The position numbers and the translations under genes were made by a program. The notes beneath the pieces are model-generated. The model did not search any database. It had not been told where the DNA came from and saw only the letters and a list, made by a program, of their open reading frames with translations. DNA of 64,000 nucleotides from Cristatella mucedo (lineage: Eukaryota; Bryozoa; Phylactolaemata; Cristatellidae). The stretch lies in the NCBI GenBank assembly GCA_009760855.2, contig WPIO01000201.1, forward strand, positions 62,001-126,000. Direction: 5' to 3'. Of this stretch, positions 11,890-22,879 are shown in pieces (within the stretch, counting starts at the first letter, position 1; each line of letters starts with the position of its first letter).

Positions 11890-14645
11890 CGCGCGGGCGT
11901 GGCCGAAAACGCCAGCTCAGACGCGGCTCGTTGGGCTGGAGCTGAACGCCCTAACGGAAACTTGGCTGAACTCGATAAACTGCCCGACAATTAAAGACGC
12001 CATCCATCTGGTATCCTATCGTCCTACTCTTTCACACCCCTAGATCAATCAACAAAACTGGAAGGTGCAGTTGCTATTTATCGTGGAGCTCGAAATTCAA
12101 CTTCAAAGCCATTTGGCGCGGTACCCTCGAAGCAGTCTTTGAATCTATATGGTCTTAGGGTCTCACTCCAGAAAACAAGCTACCATAGTGGCAGGTAGTC
12201 TATCGCCCACCAGGGTACAACGGTCCTCCTTTATCTCAGATTTCCCGCTCCGATCTCATTTCGATTCTGGTGCAAGAAATCGATCCCTTCCTCGTTATGG
12301 GGTGATTTTACACGTTCACTTTTACTAACTTATCTGATGCTTTTTAGCACCAAATTTCGTGCATTGACTGACTCATTGTCTGTCTTCTTGGCTCGTGTGT
12401 AGGGCCCTACCCACATCAAGGGTCACCCACTCGACTAGATTTTCCCATACAACGGCAACATCTTTTCACCACCACAATTATTGTACCAAATCCTGCTCTA
12501 TCTGACCCACATGGAGATCTCGTTCGAATGATTACAGTGTGTAGTCTCACATCCCCCTCTAAAATAGCCTGTGAAATCGTGAAACCTCAAGAACCTTGAC
12601 ATCGATGCTGTCCGTGCGAGAATATCTGCTTCACCAACTCTGCTGCCTCAGTCCTCCCTCCGATCAGTCATCTTTGGTCAAGATAGTAGATACTACCAAA
12701 CACGACACTTGCTGGACAACGCTCGACGAGTTTGCACGTCTGACAACGCGCACTGTGCACCCCCGTCAGACGGCCAATGGTTTACCACAGATATTAAACT
12801 AGCTAGGTCTACTAAACGAAAAAAAAAAAGCTTGAAAAAAGCATAAACAAAAAGAGATCCGGACTAACTGTCTATTGACAGGCATATGAAGACTACTGTA
12901 GGTCGTATCGGCCTCAGGTCATGTCCCAAAAAAAAAAAAAAAAGCTGTAGTCAGGCCACTTCTCAAGAAAGCGACACTAGACCAAAGAGAACTTAACTAG
13001 GCAACTAACCCCCCAGTCTCCCTTCTACAATTCCTATCCAAGACACTGGGACGGGTCGTGGCAGACCAGTTGAACTCATATATCGAAACCTCACAGCTTG
13101 CTAGTAAGTTGGAGTCTGGATTTAAAGCTAATCACTCCACAGAGTCAGCATTGCTTAGGGTATACCAACGGCCTACTTAGAAATAGCAGTCATAGGTTAG
13201 AGTGTCTCTGCTTGTTTTGCTTGATCTATGGCAGCTTTTGATACCATCGATCACAAAGTATCTTCTCGAGCGCCTCTCATCCTCGCCTGGACATCACAGA
13301 CACTGCTCTGCAGTGGTTCAGGTGCTATCTCAGTGGGAGACTCCAGAGTATTGACGTGAATGGACAAACATCATCTGAAGTACCTCTGAAATATGGAGAT
13401 CTCAGGGCCCCTTGCAAGGTCCAGTTCTTCTCAAGGTTTATACTCTCCCTCTTGCTGATGTGATTGCTAAGCACAATCTTGTCTTTCACTTCTATGCGGG
13501 ACGACACGCAGTGTGTACCTTTGCTTTGATCTCTCCCAGTCTGTCGACCACCTCAAGTTCTCTAAACTCGTTTGCTGCATGCATTGATGACATCCGCACA
13601 TGGATGGCAGCAAATTTTTCTAAAGCTAAACGATGACACAACTAACTTACACTAGTTACATGCAAACCCAGTTTGATTCGGAGATTGGAAAGGGTTACAC
13701 TCAAAAATTGGCTCTGCCAGCATATCTCCAGTTGAATCAGCTTGAAATCCGGTGTGTCATATTCCAAAAGCGAACCTCTCGTTAGACCACCCATATCAGC
13801 TCCACAGTCAAATCTGCCTATTTGTCAGCTTCATAATATTGCTAAAATTTGGGCTTGTTTAGATAAGGATACCACGTCCAAGTTGGGGTCCATGCGTTCG
13901 TGACATCCCGTCTTGACTTCATCACACAAACTCACTGTTTACTGGCCTAACCAGCATGTGCGATCAGGGCGATTGCATCTGGTGCAAAACTCTGTGAAGC
14001 TAGGCTTTGTCTGTCGTGAGTGAGCTTTGAAGTTGCCACATACTCCACTTCTTGCCGACCTGCACTTTCTACCAGTCAAGGCAACGGATCGACTTCAGGG
14101 TTTTTTTGTCGCCGTGATCTTTTAGGTCCCTTCACCCATCTTTGGCTCCGGGCCGATCTCTCAGATATATTACCCCATCAGGCCAAGCATGGTACAACAC
14201 CTGCTTTTTGGAATCCAACAGTCTAGAAATACCTCGCCAGACAAACCATTAAATCCCTTTGGAGACCGTGCATTTAGTTCGTATGCTCCTAAAGCCCGGA
14301 ACTCTCCTCCCGACGTGCGTCAGAACATCCCCTGACCTGACTATATTTAAAAGGAAACTTAGAAACACACCTATTTAGGACAGCATTTAGTGGGTCCCTG
14401 TGATTCGTCCTTCACGTGCTTTACGTGTGCTGACACTGTACATGCTGCCACTAACCCAGCATTTGCATGCTGACCCTTTGCCATGTCACCCTAACCATGT
14501 TATTCATTTTTTTTATTTATTTCTCGTGCATGATTTTACTTACCATTCATTGTGCATTTCCACTTCGGCAGCAAATTTTAAAGTACCTAGAGAGAGATTA
14601 AGTCCTCTGAAGGCGGCGCTTTATCAAGTGCATTATCATTTTTGA
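11890..14645 (+). mobile_element. LINE A copy 4: longest copy, endonuclease plus reverse transcriptase (CR1/L2-like), inactive
   Basis: Seen in order across shifting frames: LNALTETWLNS at about 11942-11974 (AP-endonuclease ALTETWL), GDF near 12300 (endonuclease GDFN), GPTHIKGHPLD near 12405-12436, WFTTDIKLARST near 12780-12815, PLLKKATLD near 12958, PPVSLLQFLSKTLGRVVADQL near 13008-13070, NHSTESALLRVY near 13130-13165, a decayed LLDLxxAFDTIDHK block near 13218-13255, and SSEVPLKYG then GPVLL near 13372-13425. At 13493-13505 YADDTQ is destroyed by one extra G. The ORF tail (SRAFSL-like and LFRTAF near 14375) leads into the 3' UTR and the end GCTTTATCAAGTGCATTATC. Known: these domains define a CR1/L2-type non-LTR retrotransposon that mobilises by target-primed reverse transcription. 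Stops and frameshifts are frequent. Confidence 0.85.
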
Positions 14646-15135
14646 TATATATTGTTATCCTTCGAGACTGTCGAAATAGCGACATTCCACCACTTCTAGC
14701 CAATCTGCACTGGCTACCAGTCAAGCAACGGATTGACTTCATGGTTTTGGTTGCTCACTTTTTAAGCCCCTTCATTCTACTGTTCCAGCCTATTTCTCAG
14801 ATCTACTCCCCCCCCAGGCCAAGCATCGTACCACCCGCTTTTCTGTAAAAATAACCTAAAAAACACACCTACTTAGATATGAGCGTTTAGGAGGGCCCTG
14901 CGATTCACCCTTCATTTGCTTATGCCTGCTGACACCGCTGTGCTGCTGACTAACACCGCACTTGCATGCTGACACTGTGCACGTCACCCTTAACCACTTC
15001 ATTCATGTTGTTTATCAAGCATGATATAACTCACCATTCAATTAGGTTTACCTTCGCAGCAAATGTGAAACGCCAAGAAAGAGATCGAGTTCTCTGAGGG
15101 CGCTTTATTATGTGCAAATATTAAATAATATGATT
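14646..15135 (+). mobile_element. LINE A copy 5: 3' fragment directly after copy 4
   Basis: Seen: the frame from 14642 encodes PPLLANLHWLPVKQRIDF (about 14681-14736), the best-preserved example of this LINE A motif in the window, followed by LINE A C-terminal residues. The 3' UTR has CACCATTCAATTAGG and the terminal block near 15065-15115 (AAGAAAGAGATCGAGTTCTCT, then GGGCGCTTTATTATGTGC). It is 5' truncated just upstream of LHWLPVKQR. It starts immediately after the tail of copy 4, so the two form a head-to-tail pair. Confidence 0.85.
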
Positions 15136-16079
15136 CCCACTTTAGCAATTGATCGGGCGGCCATAGTTAGAGTTGGTGCGGGCAAAACTTGTGGCTGCTA
15201 GTATTTCACTTGTATAGTATATTATAACCTAACCTATATTCATGTGCTTCACAGATGACACTAGGCTCAAGCCGACTTTGACATCTATAATTGAATACCT
15301 TCACTTCGATCCCAATCATTAAAGGCGAGCACATCTACCTCTGGGCCGAAGCATCCTCGGCCCGGGTTAAGCCTGTAAAGCTCCACAGGGCACATAAAAG
15401 ATATTCGTTCTCAGTGTGAAAAGGAAGGCTGACGTTGGCAGATGAATTCATTTAGCTGAGGTTAACAGATGCAAAGGTCAGGCATATAGTGCATCATAGT
15501 TGGAAGGCAAGTTTCAGATTTCCAATGCATATGATCTAACAGACGTTTTCACCACGAGATATCTCAAAACTCAGGCTTGAGGAACAGTGAAATAACTAGT
15601 CGCTTGTATTAGCATGTACTTCTAGATAATACTAGAAGCCAATGGATACCAAATAAGTATGGTGGTGCGAATGAAGCAAGTGAAGCTTATAAACAAGTGT
15701 TGTGATATGAAAGATAGGCAGTTTGAGTAGAGACCACTTAAATCATTTAGTTTTGGTCTTCTAGAAGACGATCGAAGGTGCAGTTCGACAGTTTCCGATA
15801 CAAGAGAATTGGGGAGGGGCAATGTAAACGTGCCGTTAACAAATGCATGGACTAAGTTTCCCAAGTATCGACTCTCTGTGCTCGGGTTCACATACTCAGT
15901 GCCGTTTTTTGCACGCATTAAACTTGCAATAATGGACTTCCCAGAAGGTTCTATAAAGCCATCCCCGGATAGCCTCAAATTACCTCTACAGCTACGGGCT
16001 CAACCTACTCAGTGTCGATAAAGAGAACTGCCGAGGCAGCTTGTACTGTCTGGTTTAAAGTAATTGCCACATTCCGTCA
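15136..16079. other. Unassigned stretch between LINE A copies
   Basis: A 118-codon minus-strand frame (15978-15622) and an overlapping plus-strand frame (15809-16021) are open but match nothing I know. Confidence 0.4.
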
Positions 16080-16760
16080 GTTCAGCAGTTCAGTCAGCCT
16101 CTTTATATGTGAGAAAAATGACTAAAACTCAGGGTTGCTTAGATGGGAATGCAGATCCTAATCTTGCCCATACATTTGTGACATCCGTCTTGACGTCTGT
16201 AGCTAAGTTCTTGTGGGGCTACCAGTATTGGAATTCAGGTGCAAAACTCTGCCACGAGGCTTGATGTCGTGAAATTTGCTGTTGCCACATCACATGAATT
16301 GACGCCGATCGTCACGAGCTTTCAATCAAGCAGCTTATTGACTTCAAGGTTCTGGCTTAATTTGAGGACTTTTTCTTCTCTGACTTATGCTCACCCAGTC
16401 TAACTAGTCTCCTTCTCTACCAACAATCTTTTGAACACTGTTTCGTATTAAAACCGTTATAGTACGAGCCTTAAAGCGTTGTGTTTGCATGCTGTGAAAG
16501 CCTCGAACTCACTACCGGTGAATATCACAAGATCCCGAGATCTGACGCTATTTACAAGAAATCCTTAAAACACATATATACGTTACAGCCTTTGGAGGTT
16601 CTGTGTGTTTCGGCATTCGTGTGCATACGCCTGCTTACACTGTTTGTTGCATGCGGGTAATAACGTCAGCCAGTTCGTAATACTTTCTACGCAGCATCTG
16701 GAACGTACCTAGACAGAAATCAGTTATTTGAGATCACTGTACAAATGTATTATTAAAACT
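16080..16760 (+). mobile_element. LINE A copy 6: heavily decayed 3' fragment
   Basis: Alignment by eye with copy 4: TTTGTGACATCCGTCTTGAC at 16171-16190 matches 13889-13917, followed by the stretch around TGTAGCTAAGTTC, GGTGCAAAACTCTG (16240) and CAAGCAGCTTATTGACTTCAAGG (16325-16347), which corresponds to the KQRIDFKV codons. The tail near 16690-16755 is a degraded form of the LINE A end, finishing ACAAATGTATTATTAAAAC. No frame is intact. Confidence 0.65.
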
Positions 16761-17174
16761 TTGTGGTGTCTATGCGGTAGAAAAGACTTCAGCCGAACTG
16801 GTGAGGCTGGCACTAGGGTGTTGATGGTCCGGGGCAATGGCTTGAATCCTGGATTAAAAGGAACTCAGTATTGTAGACGCGATTTCGAAAACCCAGAAAC
16901 TTTCACTATCGTATTTTTTTCTGGGCAGGGCATAATTTCACTTACGTCCAGAAGTAAGGAGCAGACTGTGGCACCAAAGCGCTGTCCTAGCTATGAGGGG
17001 TTATGGATTTGTACTCCCTGTTAACTGTGAGGCATCACAGGAGTACTGCTAAAGGAATCAATCTTTAGTGAGACTTTCTAACTTGGAATTGCACTTACTT
17101 AGAGGCTTACTTTAATTTTTACGTTCACGGAAGCGCAGTTATGCTCAAGGAAGTTAGTGGCCATTCGGCGCAGA

Positions 17175-17340
17175 TTGTAAAGGAGGTATGTGAGTGGGGT
17201 GCCTGCTAAAAGATTAGCATGTCATGGGTTCGAGTCCTGAAGTGGGCTATCTGTTATTGCCAATTGCATTTGGCGGTGATAGCCTTTAAGGCTCTTCTAC
17301 CACTCTACAGACGAGGCTGTTTAAATCAGCCAAGTTGTTT
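17175..17340 (+). mobile_element. SINE2 copy 1: tRNA-derived SINE
   Basis: Seen: a tRNA-like head GAGTGGGGTGCCTGCTAA followed by a perfect RNA polymerase III B box, GGGTTCGAGTCC (17226-17237), and a central TTGCCAATTGCATTTGGCGG. The family tail is GGTGATAGCCTTTAAGGCTC (17275-17294), then ACGAGGCTG (17310-17318) and TTTAAATCAGCCA. The same tail order recurs at 17.8 kb and 45.0 kb, which shows it is a dispersed family and not a tRNA gene. No cloverleaf continues past the B box. Confidence 0.75.
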
Positions 17341-17714
17341 AGCCATGCCTCTATAACTAACCTCGTATCCTTTATAGATAGAGGGACAGAAAGAAAGAAA
17401 TATAGATAAACAGAGGCATGTGCCTTCCGTGTTTACGATCACTAAACTTTGTGGAGCTCCTTTGCTGCTAATCGACCTGCCACGACATTCCTTTGACTGG
17501 GAGACATTTAGAATAATGCTAAAAATTTACGTGCTCCTAATTGCGTTTGCTCAGTATGTATGTGCCATCATTATTGCACTGAACCTGTGCAAGTCACGAC
17601 CACCAACCCTTTGGCATCCCATCTTTTGCAGCCGAAGTGCCTCAGAGTGAGCTTTCTTGTGTGCTACATGAACGCATTTATAATTTATATATTATAATTA
17701 TAAGCGACTTCTAT

Positions 17715-17885
17715 TGGTTTTTGAGAGTTAAGGGAAGCCTGGCTCCACCCTCTTCTCGACCAAGGCTGCGGGTTCGAGTGCTGCTGCAGGAAAGTTTGCT
17801 TGCCGGCGGCAGCATGGAGGGTGACAGCCACTTTGGCTCATCTGGTGCTACATATAAACGAGGCTGGTTGGTCAGCAGAATTTTT
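17715..17885 (+). mobile_element. SINE2 copy 2: tRNA-derived SINE
   Basis: Head with GAGAGTTAAGGGAAGCCTGG and a B box GCGGGTTCGAGTGC (17768-17781). The middle, TGCCGGCGGCAGCATGG, corresponds to the TGCCAATTGCATTTGG part of copy 1. The tail is GGTGACAGCC, GGCTCATCTGGTGCTACATA, AAACGAGGCTGG (17857-17868) and TTGGTCAGCA. Spacing between B box and tail equals that of the copy at 17.2 kb. A plus-strand open frame (17637-17978) crosses it and is judged fortuitous. Confidence 0.65.
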
Positions 17886-18298
17886 CTATTGTTGGCTGTA
17901 ATTACCTTTGCTCTTTGTGACAAAATCCCAGCTCACAGGGAACGTCACATGTCGGTCGTCGATGAGAGCCTACCTTAAGGTCCGCTGTGATCGGGCTACT
18001 GCTGATAGCCGTGCCGGCGTTCTCTAACGGCCTCTTTACTAGGCATTTGGTCCTCCTTGGCTATGCACCGTGTCACTGCCTGTGCCTGGCCGCCTTCGTC
18101 TTCTGAGGCTGCAAAGCAGCAACGTGCTGTTACCGGCAGCAGCAATTCAAGCTGGATAGCCTTGGCATTTCTCCGTAGCGATCACTTACCGTGACTGCCT
18201 GGTCGTACAGGCTGTCCGTCCTATCCCGGGGTTATTCCCTATTGAGTTGCATCGGCAGGTATTCCCTACAGCTTTTATAGTCTCTTTTGCCTTTGCAG

Positions 18299-18499
18299 AT
18301 TGTTGGCGATATGCGAGAAGTTGTATCATTTTTTGTTTCGGCAGTGGAGTCGGTGCTGGTACTGGTACTTTGCCTTTTTCTGAATGAAATGCTTTCGAGC
18401 AACTACTTGCATGATTCGTATGTCAAAGCCCTTGGTTTTGGGGAAATTTATCCAATTGGGATTATGTCTGATACTATGCCATATCACATTGCAGAATGA
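18299..18499 (+). CDS. Candidate host exon (weak), hydrophobic segment
   Basis: Seen: a pyrimidine-rich stretch ending TCTCTTTTGCCTTTGCAG (18281-18298) makes a strong splice acceptor. The frame after it is open for 66 codons to a TGA at 18497. The peptide starts IVGDMREVVSFFVS and contains a hydrophobic run VESVLVLVLCLFL (about 18344-18382) that could span a membrane. No family recognised. If real it would be a terminal exon. No AATAAA is seen close after the stop. Random acceptor-like sites are common in 64 kb, so confidence is low. Confidence 0.15.
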   Translation: MVGDMREVVSFFVSAVESVLVLVLCLFLNEMLSSNYLHDSYVKALGFGEIYPIGIMSDTMPYHIAE

Positions 18500-18576
18500 G
18501 ATCAACAAAAGTGATGATTTTTTCGCAGATCGTACAAGCTATATCATCCTTGGTAACGGCATCGTTAGGCTGTTGA

Positions 18577-18810
18577 ATGGTTGATTACGGATTGCAGTCG
18601 AAGAATGGCCAAGTACGGATTTCAAGATCAGACCCGAATATTCGGCTCCTTGCGTCTGTTGCAATGAATCTGCTGTTCGAACTTTGCTCAAGTCCCTTGC
18701 CTATCGAACCGGCTCGGATGGGAAAGCTGCTCCGGATCTTGAGCCCTAGCCACAAGCTGCTATCTCCTTGCTGTCGCGTGAAGCAAAAGAAGCGGCGTCC
18801 ATTGCAGGAA
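18577..18810 (+). CDS. Candidate exon ending at a splice donor (weak)
   Basis: An open frame starting with ATG at 18577 runs 78 whole codons to GAA|GTAAGT (18810/18811), a good donor in phase 0. The sequence is basic near the end (VKQKKRRPLQE). No family recognised. It is on the same strand as the candidate at 18,299 but is not joined to it by any site I can defend. Confidence 0.12.
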
Positions 18811-18852
18811 GTAAGTTCGTTGACGACAGATGCATGCTGCCACTTGCATTGA

Positions 18853-19499
18853 ACGAATATTGTTACTGAACTTCTTTTGGTTATGATATGGTTGTTGTGT
18901 GTGAGAGCATTTTCGACTAACGCGTCAAGAGGCGATACTGTAGGGTTTTGTTTATGTATATGCTAATATGTCATTGTAATAGCACACAAAGAGAACTAAC
19001 GAGTAATTGAAACAGGCTGCGAAGTAAGCATGTGAATTAGTTAATAGCTGAATTCACATGTATCGTCGGCATGGCTAGCACAGAAATGACAGTGACTCAT
19101 TAACGGCTCAAAGGAATTGGTACGTTTTTAGCTTCTTTTGAAATATCAACTAGTTATGGAATATTGCCACGTCAGTTGGGAGCCTGTTCTAGGCTTTGAA
19201 AGCATGTAATATAAATGCACGTTCTTCTAAATATCTGAGGTTGATTCTGATTACATGCAACTGGCTCGATTAAGACGAGTGAGTGGTATGAAGCGAAGCC
19301 TAGCCAGATTCAGAAGAAGTTTGGATAGGTATGATCGAAAATATCAGAAATGCATGCAGCAATGGAGTACAGCGATTTTAAAGAGCTTTTAAAGGATCAA
19401 GCGCAGGTTGATGTGGTTGTTATCTGAAGAAATATGATGGCATTGACCGGACGGATATTTGTAAGCTTAGATGTCTCTGGAGCCTATTTTTTACTCAGC
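18853..19499. other. Unassigned stretch
   Basis: AT-rich, no motif or terminal repeat recognised. Confidence 0.4.
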
Positions 19500-19538
19500 A
19501 CATATGGCCCCGAGCGAAAGAGAGAAACAGAGTGAGTT

Positions 19539-19569
<31 letters not shown>

Positions 19570-19959
19570 AGTGAGGGAGAGAGAAGGGAAGCCATGAGAA
19601 AGAAAGAACAGGTGTAAGTAGAAGAGAAGTAGAGTAGAGAAGAAAGGAACTGATGGAACTATGGTGAGCGACAGGGAGAGACAGAGATGAGAGATAAAGA
19701 AGAGGAATGGAGACAATAGATGGTAAAGACATGAGAAATTTGGAAGAGAGAGAAAAAAGAATTGAGATGAGAAAGAAAAGAAATGGTACTAAGAGATGAC
19801 AGGGGGATGGAAGGAAAAAAGAGAAAGAGATGTTGACAGAGACACGAAAATATGGAAGGGGATTCAGGATGATTAAGAAATTTAGTGAGAAAGCGAGAGA
19901 AAGGGAGAGAGAGAGAACTAGAAAGGGAGATAGAGAGAGAGAGAGAGTAGGAGAGAAAG

Positions 19960-20017
<58 letters not shown>

Positions 20018-20157
20018 AAGGTAGTGACAATAACGAGGGGAGAGCAGGGAGAAATATAGGTGTAGAGAGAAATAAGTGGAGGCCGACATAGTGTATAGAG
20101 TAAGATTGAAATTCTGAGAGAGTGGGAGACAAGCAACGAAGGAGAGCTAAATGCAAT

Positions 20158-20214
<57 letters not shown>

Positions 20215-20335
20215 CAGAGAGACAGAGACAGAGAGAAAGAGAAGGAGACAGAAAGAGAGAGGGAGAGAGAGGTAGGGAGAGGCACTGAAAGTGTGCGTTC
20301 GCGTGTGAGTGTATGTGTGAGAGAGAGAGCCACTG
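19500..20335. repeat. GA-rich simple-repeat cluster
   Basis: Pure (GA)n at 19540-19569, 19964-20013 and 20160-20206, with imperfect GA/GACA (20206-20240) and degenerate purine-rich sequence between, and a TG-rich end (20290-20325). The plus strand is almost free of C and T for long stretches. The open frames of up to 234 codons across it (Arg-Glu or Ser-Leu repeats) are by-products of the two-base repeat. Confidence 0.95.
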
Positions 20336-20487
20336 GCTGACTGTGTCCACCTGTATCAATCAACGTTAGAGTAAGAGTATCTGATGAAAATTCGTGGCCT
20401 CAAGCCCTGCAACACATGAAAAGGGCGTGGGTATACTTTGGTTTATTTATCTTAGGCTGTTGTGCGGATGACTTAAATACAGAGCAG

Positions 20488-20488
<1 letters not shown>

Positions 20489-20518
<30 letters not shown>
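20489..20518. repeat. (GA)n microsatellite
   Basis: About 15 perfect GA units, then imperfect GAAAGCGAGA. Confidence 0.95.
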
Positions 20519-20523
<5 letters not shown>

Positions 20524-20769
20524 AAGCGAGAGACAGAGTGCTTAAGATTGAACTGAGCACTGCTAGTTATGTTAATAATGATACCTTCATGTAACACTAT
20601 CAGAGAGCTTAATATCTTTGTAGGAGCTTAAATGTGCTATAAAGCAGGAATGATCAAATGTTGACAGCGAAAATCCGAACGTCGCGGCTTACGATTTATA
20701 CAATAGGAAGCTCTTTGTTGCCTACTGCAAGTGGCGCTGCTGGTACGTAAATGAGAATGCTCGAATAGC

Positions 20770-20860
20770 CTACTCGACGGTATCCCAGTATGCTCTATGG
20801 ATAGAGTGATCATCTTGCCCAGGCTGTGGGTGTAGCTTGCCTAATGCCAGGTTGAGAAGC
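20770..20860 (+). repeat. Possible tRNA-derived SINE head
   Basis: TGCTCTATGGATAGAGTG (20790-20807) resembles a tRNA A-box region. GCTGTGGGTGTAGCTTGCC (20823-20841) sits where a decayed B box would be. A similar GCCCAGGTTATGGGTGCGAGG lies at 34641-34661. Too degraded to classify. Confidence 0.25.
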
Positions 20861-20899
20861 TGCATGCCTTTGACATGGGCAGTTGCTTGAGCATGGTTA

Positions 20900-22100
20900 T
20901 TTCTGTCATTTCGCCTTCTGAGTTAGCAGAGGGGTAGCATTGCATCGTATGTGATCATTTGCTACAACTCTCACATTCACTGCTTTTGAATCGTCATAGC
21001 TTTAATTGCTATTTTTGGCAATTGCCATTGTCGAGATTCTTTCTTCTTGTCCACTCAGCTTGGCCACCATGCAATAGTTGCGTCTAATGGTGGGGATGCC
21101 AATGGCAGTCTGAAAGCTGGCTTAATGGCGAAATGTGGTTTGGGCTCTCGCCCTCTCTTCTCGTTACACTGCTCTAGTTTGTAAAGTGTTCCCACCTTCT
21201 TCTTTTCCTGTTCATTATTTGTATTTTCTTTCTTCTCCTCATCATCCCTCTCCTCCATCTCCTCAGTTTTCAGCCTCTGTGCTAGCGTGGCAGTTGGTGT
21301 TGCAGCGATCTGCCTGCCCAGCCTAGCTTACCTGTCGTGCACCTGCAGCAACACTAGCAGCAGCCAATGCCTTAGGCATTATCACGGACGTTGGCGTAGC
21401 CCCTTCCTCTCTCTCTCTCTCATCTCTTGCTCTCTCTCTCGTTCACTCTTTTGTATATAGTTAATCAACATAGTTTGTGGCCAAGTACGGTTGCTTACGG
21501 TTAAAATGGAATTCAATCGACGATTGATGGTAGCGTACGATCCTATCACCAGTTTCCAGCAGGAGACCAACAGCGTTTCACCACCCTGCTCTATCTTAAC
21601 CAAGTGCTGTGATAAAGGCAGTCCAACAAGGCCTGCCACTGCATGCCAGATTGATAAACCGCACGGTGCTTCGATGACATAGATCCAATGAAGTCTTTTG
21701 AAAGTCGCTACCACGGAAGAGAGGAACCTTTATTTGGCGATTGGTGGCAATGCTGGCTCTTCTTTTTTCAGTGTGACTAACCGCAATTAAAGTTTCTGAT
21801 TGCCGTCCAAGCTGCCTTGCATCCGGCATCACTTGTAAGTAGTGTGGCCTTTCCATTACTGTAAGACGAACCTTGTGGCTTGGAGGGTGACCGAAGTTCT
21901 ACTCCCATCGGCTTCATGTCCCCGTTGGCATTACTTGTGAATACCTGATTGGACTTGTACGTGCTTTCCTTGGTGGTTTTTCTGGCTTGCTTGAGACTCA
22001 TCTGCACTGCATTAAAAAGACATGTTGACAGTACTTTTCTTTGCTAGCCATAACCGACCCTTTGCCATTGCACTGGCTGTGTGCAAGCCAGGCACTAACC
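20900..22100. other. Unassigned stretch with a short CT repeat
   Basis: A CT-rich microsatellite lies at 21409-21445. Nothing else recognised. Confidence 0.4.
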
Positions 22101-22102
22101 TC

Positions 22103-22151
22103 ACTCAAGAGCAATGCATATATATATATATGTGTGTGTGTTACATATATG

Positions 22152-22183
<32 letters not shown>

Positions 22184-22210
22184 ATATATATATATATATT
22201 GCTCTTGAGT
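22103..22210. repeat. TA-rich palindrome bounded by 13-bp inverted arms
   Basis: ACTCAAGAGCAAT at 22103-22115 is matched exactly in reverse complement by ATTGCTCTTGAGT at 22198-22210. Between them is a TA/TG microsatellite that is itself nearly self-complementary. The whole 108 bp can fold as one long hairpin. It may be a small MITE with an expanded TA core, or a microsatellite arisen inside a palindrome. Confidence 0.85.
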
Positions 22211-22879
22211 TGGCATAATTATTATACTAATGACCATATACTGCAGCTTACTGGTATTGAAAGACCTAAAAGTGTGGAGTCTCTTAGTCCTTTTTTATGC
22301 AGGATTTACAACAATGTGTCCATTCACTAGGTTTCTTTTGCGTTTGCCTTCACCTATAATGGAAGAGGCCTGATTAAGTGCAGTCCAATTTGGAAAGTGC
22401 AGAGGAAGGCGCAGATCCTTAGGCGTTTTATTTGAGTCCCCTTGTGGCCAGATTGCATCGCATAGTTGTCGCCAACTGCTGCCCTCTCAAGCCGCCAGAG
22501 ACTGCCCTCAGATCGCGGCTTGGAAGCCTTCGTTAAGCACACTGCTTGGTACCAATATGCACCTGATAGTCACTGTTCGGCATCAAGACCCTTCGACGAA
22601 TCTCTACATGTGGATGAGTACAGGGCAGCATGGTTAAGGTGTGAGCATGGTCCGTGGTTAGGCAACATAACTGGAGCTTAGATTGAATAAATCACACAGA
22701 TAAGATTGAGGATGGCCATTCCCGAATCAGCTCTATAGTCATGCCTTGCTAAGACTAGGATTCTACTGCCAAGTTGGAAGTGCATTTGTATCATCTCATC
22801 TAAACCTGCTGGTCACTACCAGTATGTCTTCCTAAAAAGCTTGTACAACGCTAGTAGTTGGTACAAAATAATGTATAAC
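22211..22879. other. Unassigned stretch
   Basis: No recognised feature. Confidence 0.4.

Noticed and set aside
17226-17237. Genuine tRNA gene at the B box
   Set aside because: No acceptor-stem pairing or 3' continuation; the sequence runs into a shared SINE2 tail.
19484-20363. Minus-strand open frames of 201 and 234 codons rich in Ser/Leu
   Set aside because: They are translations of (GA/CT)n repeats; a dinucleotide repeat leaves frames open without coding.
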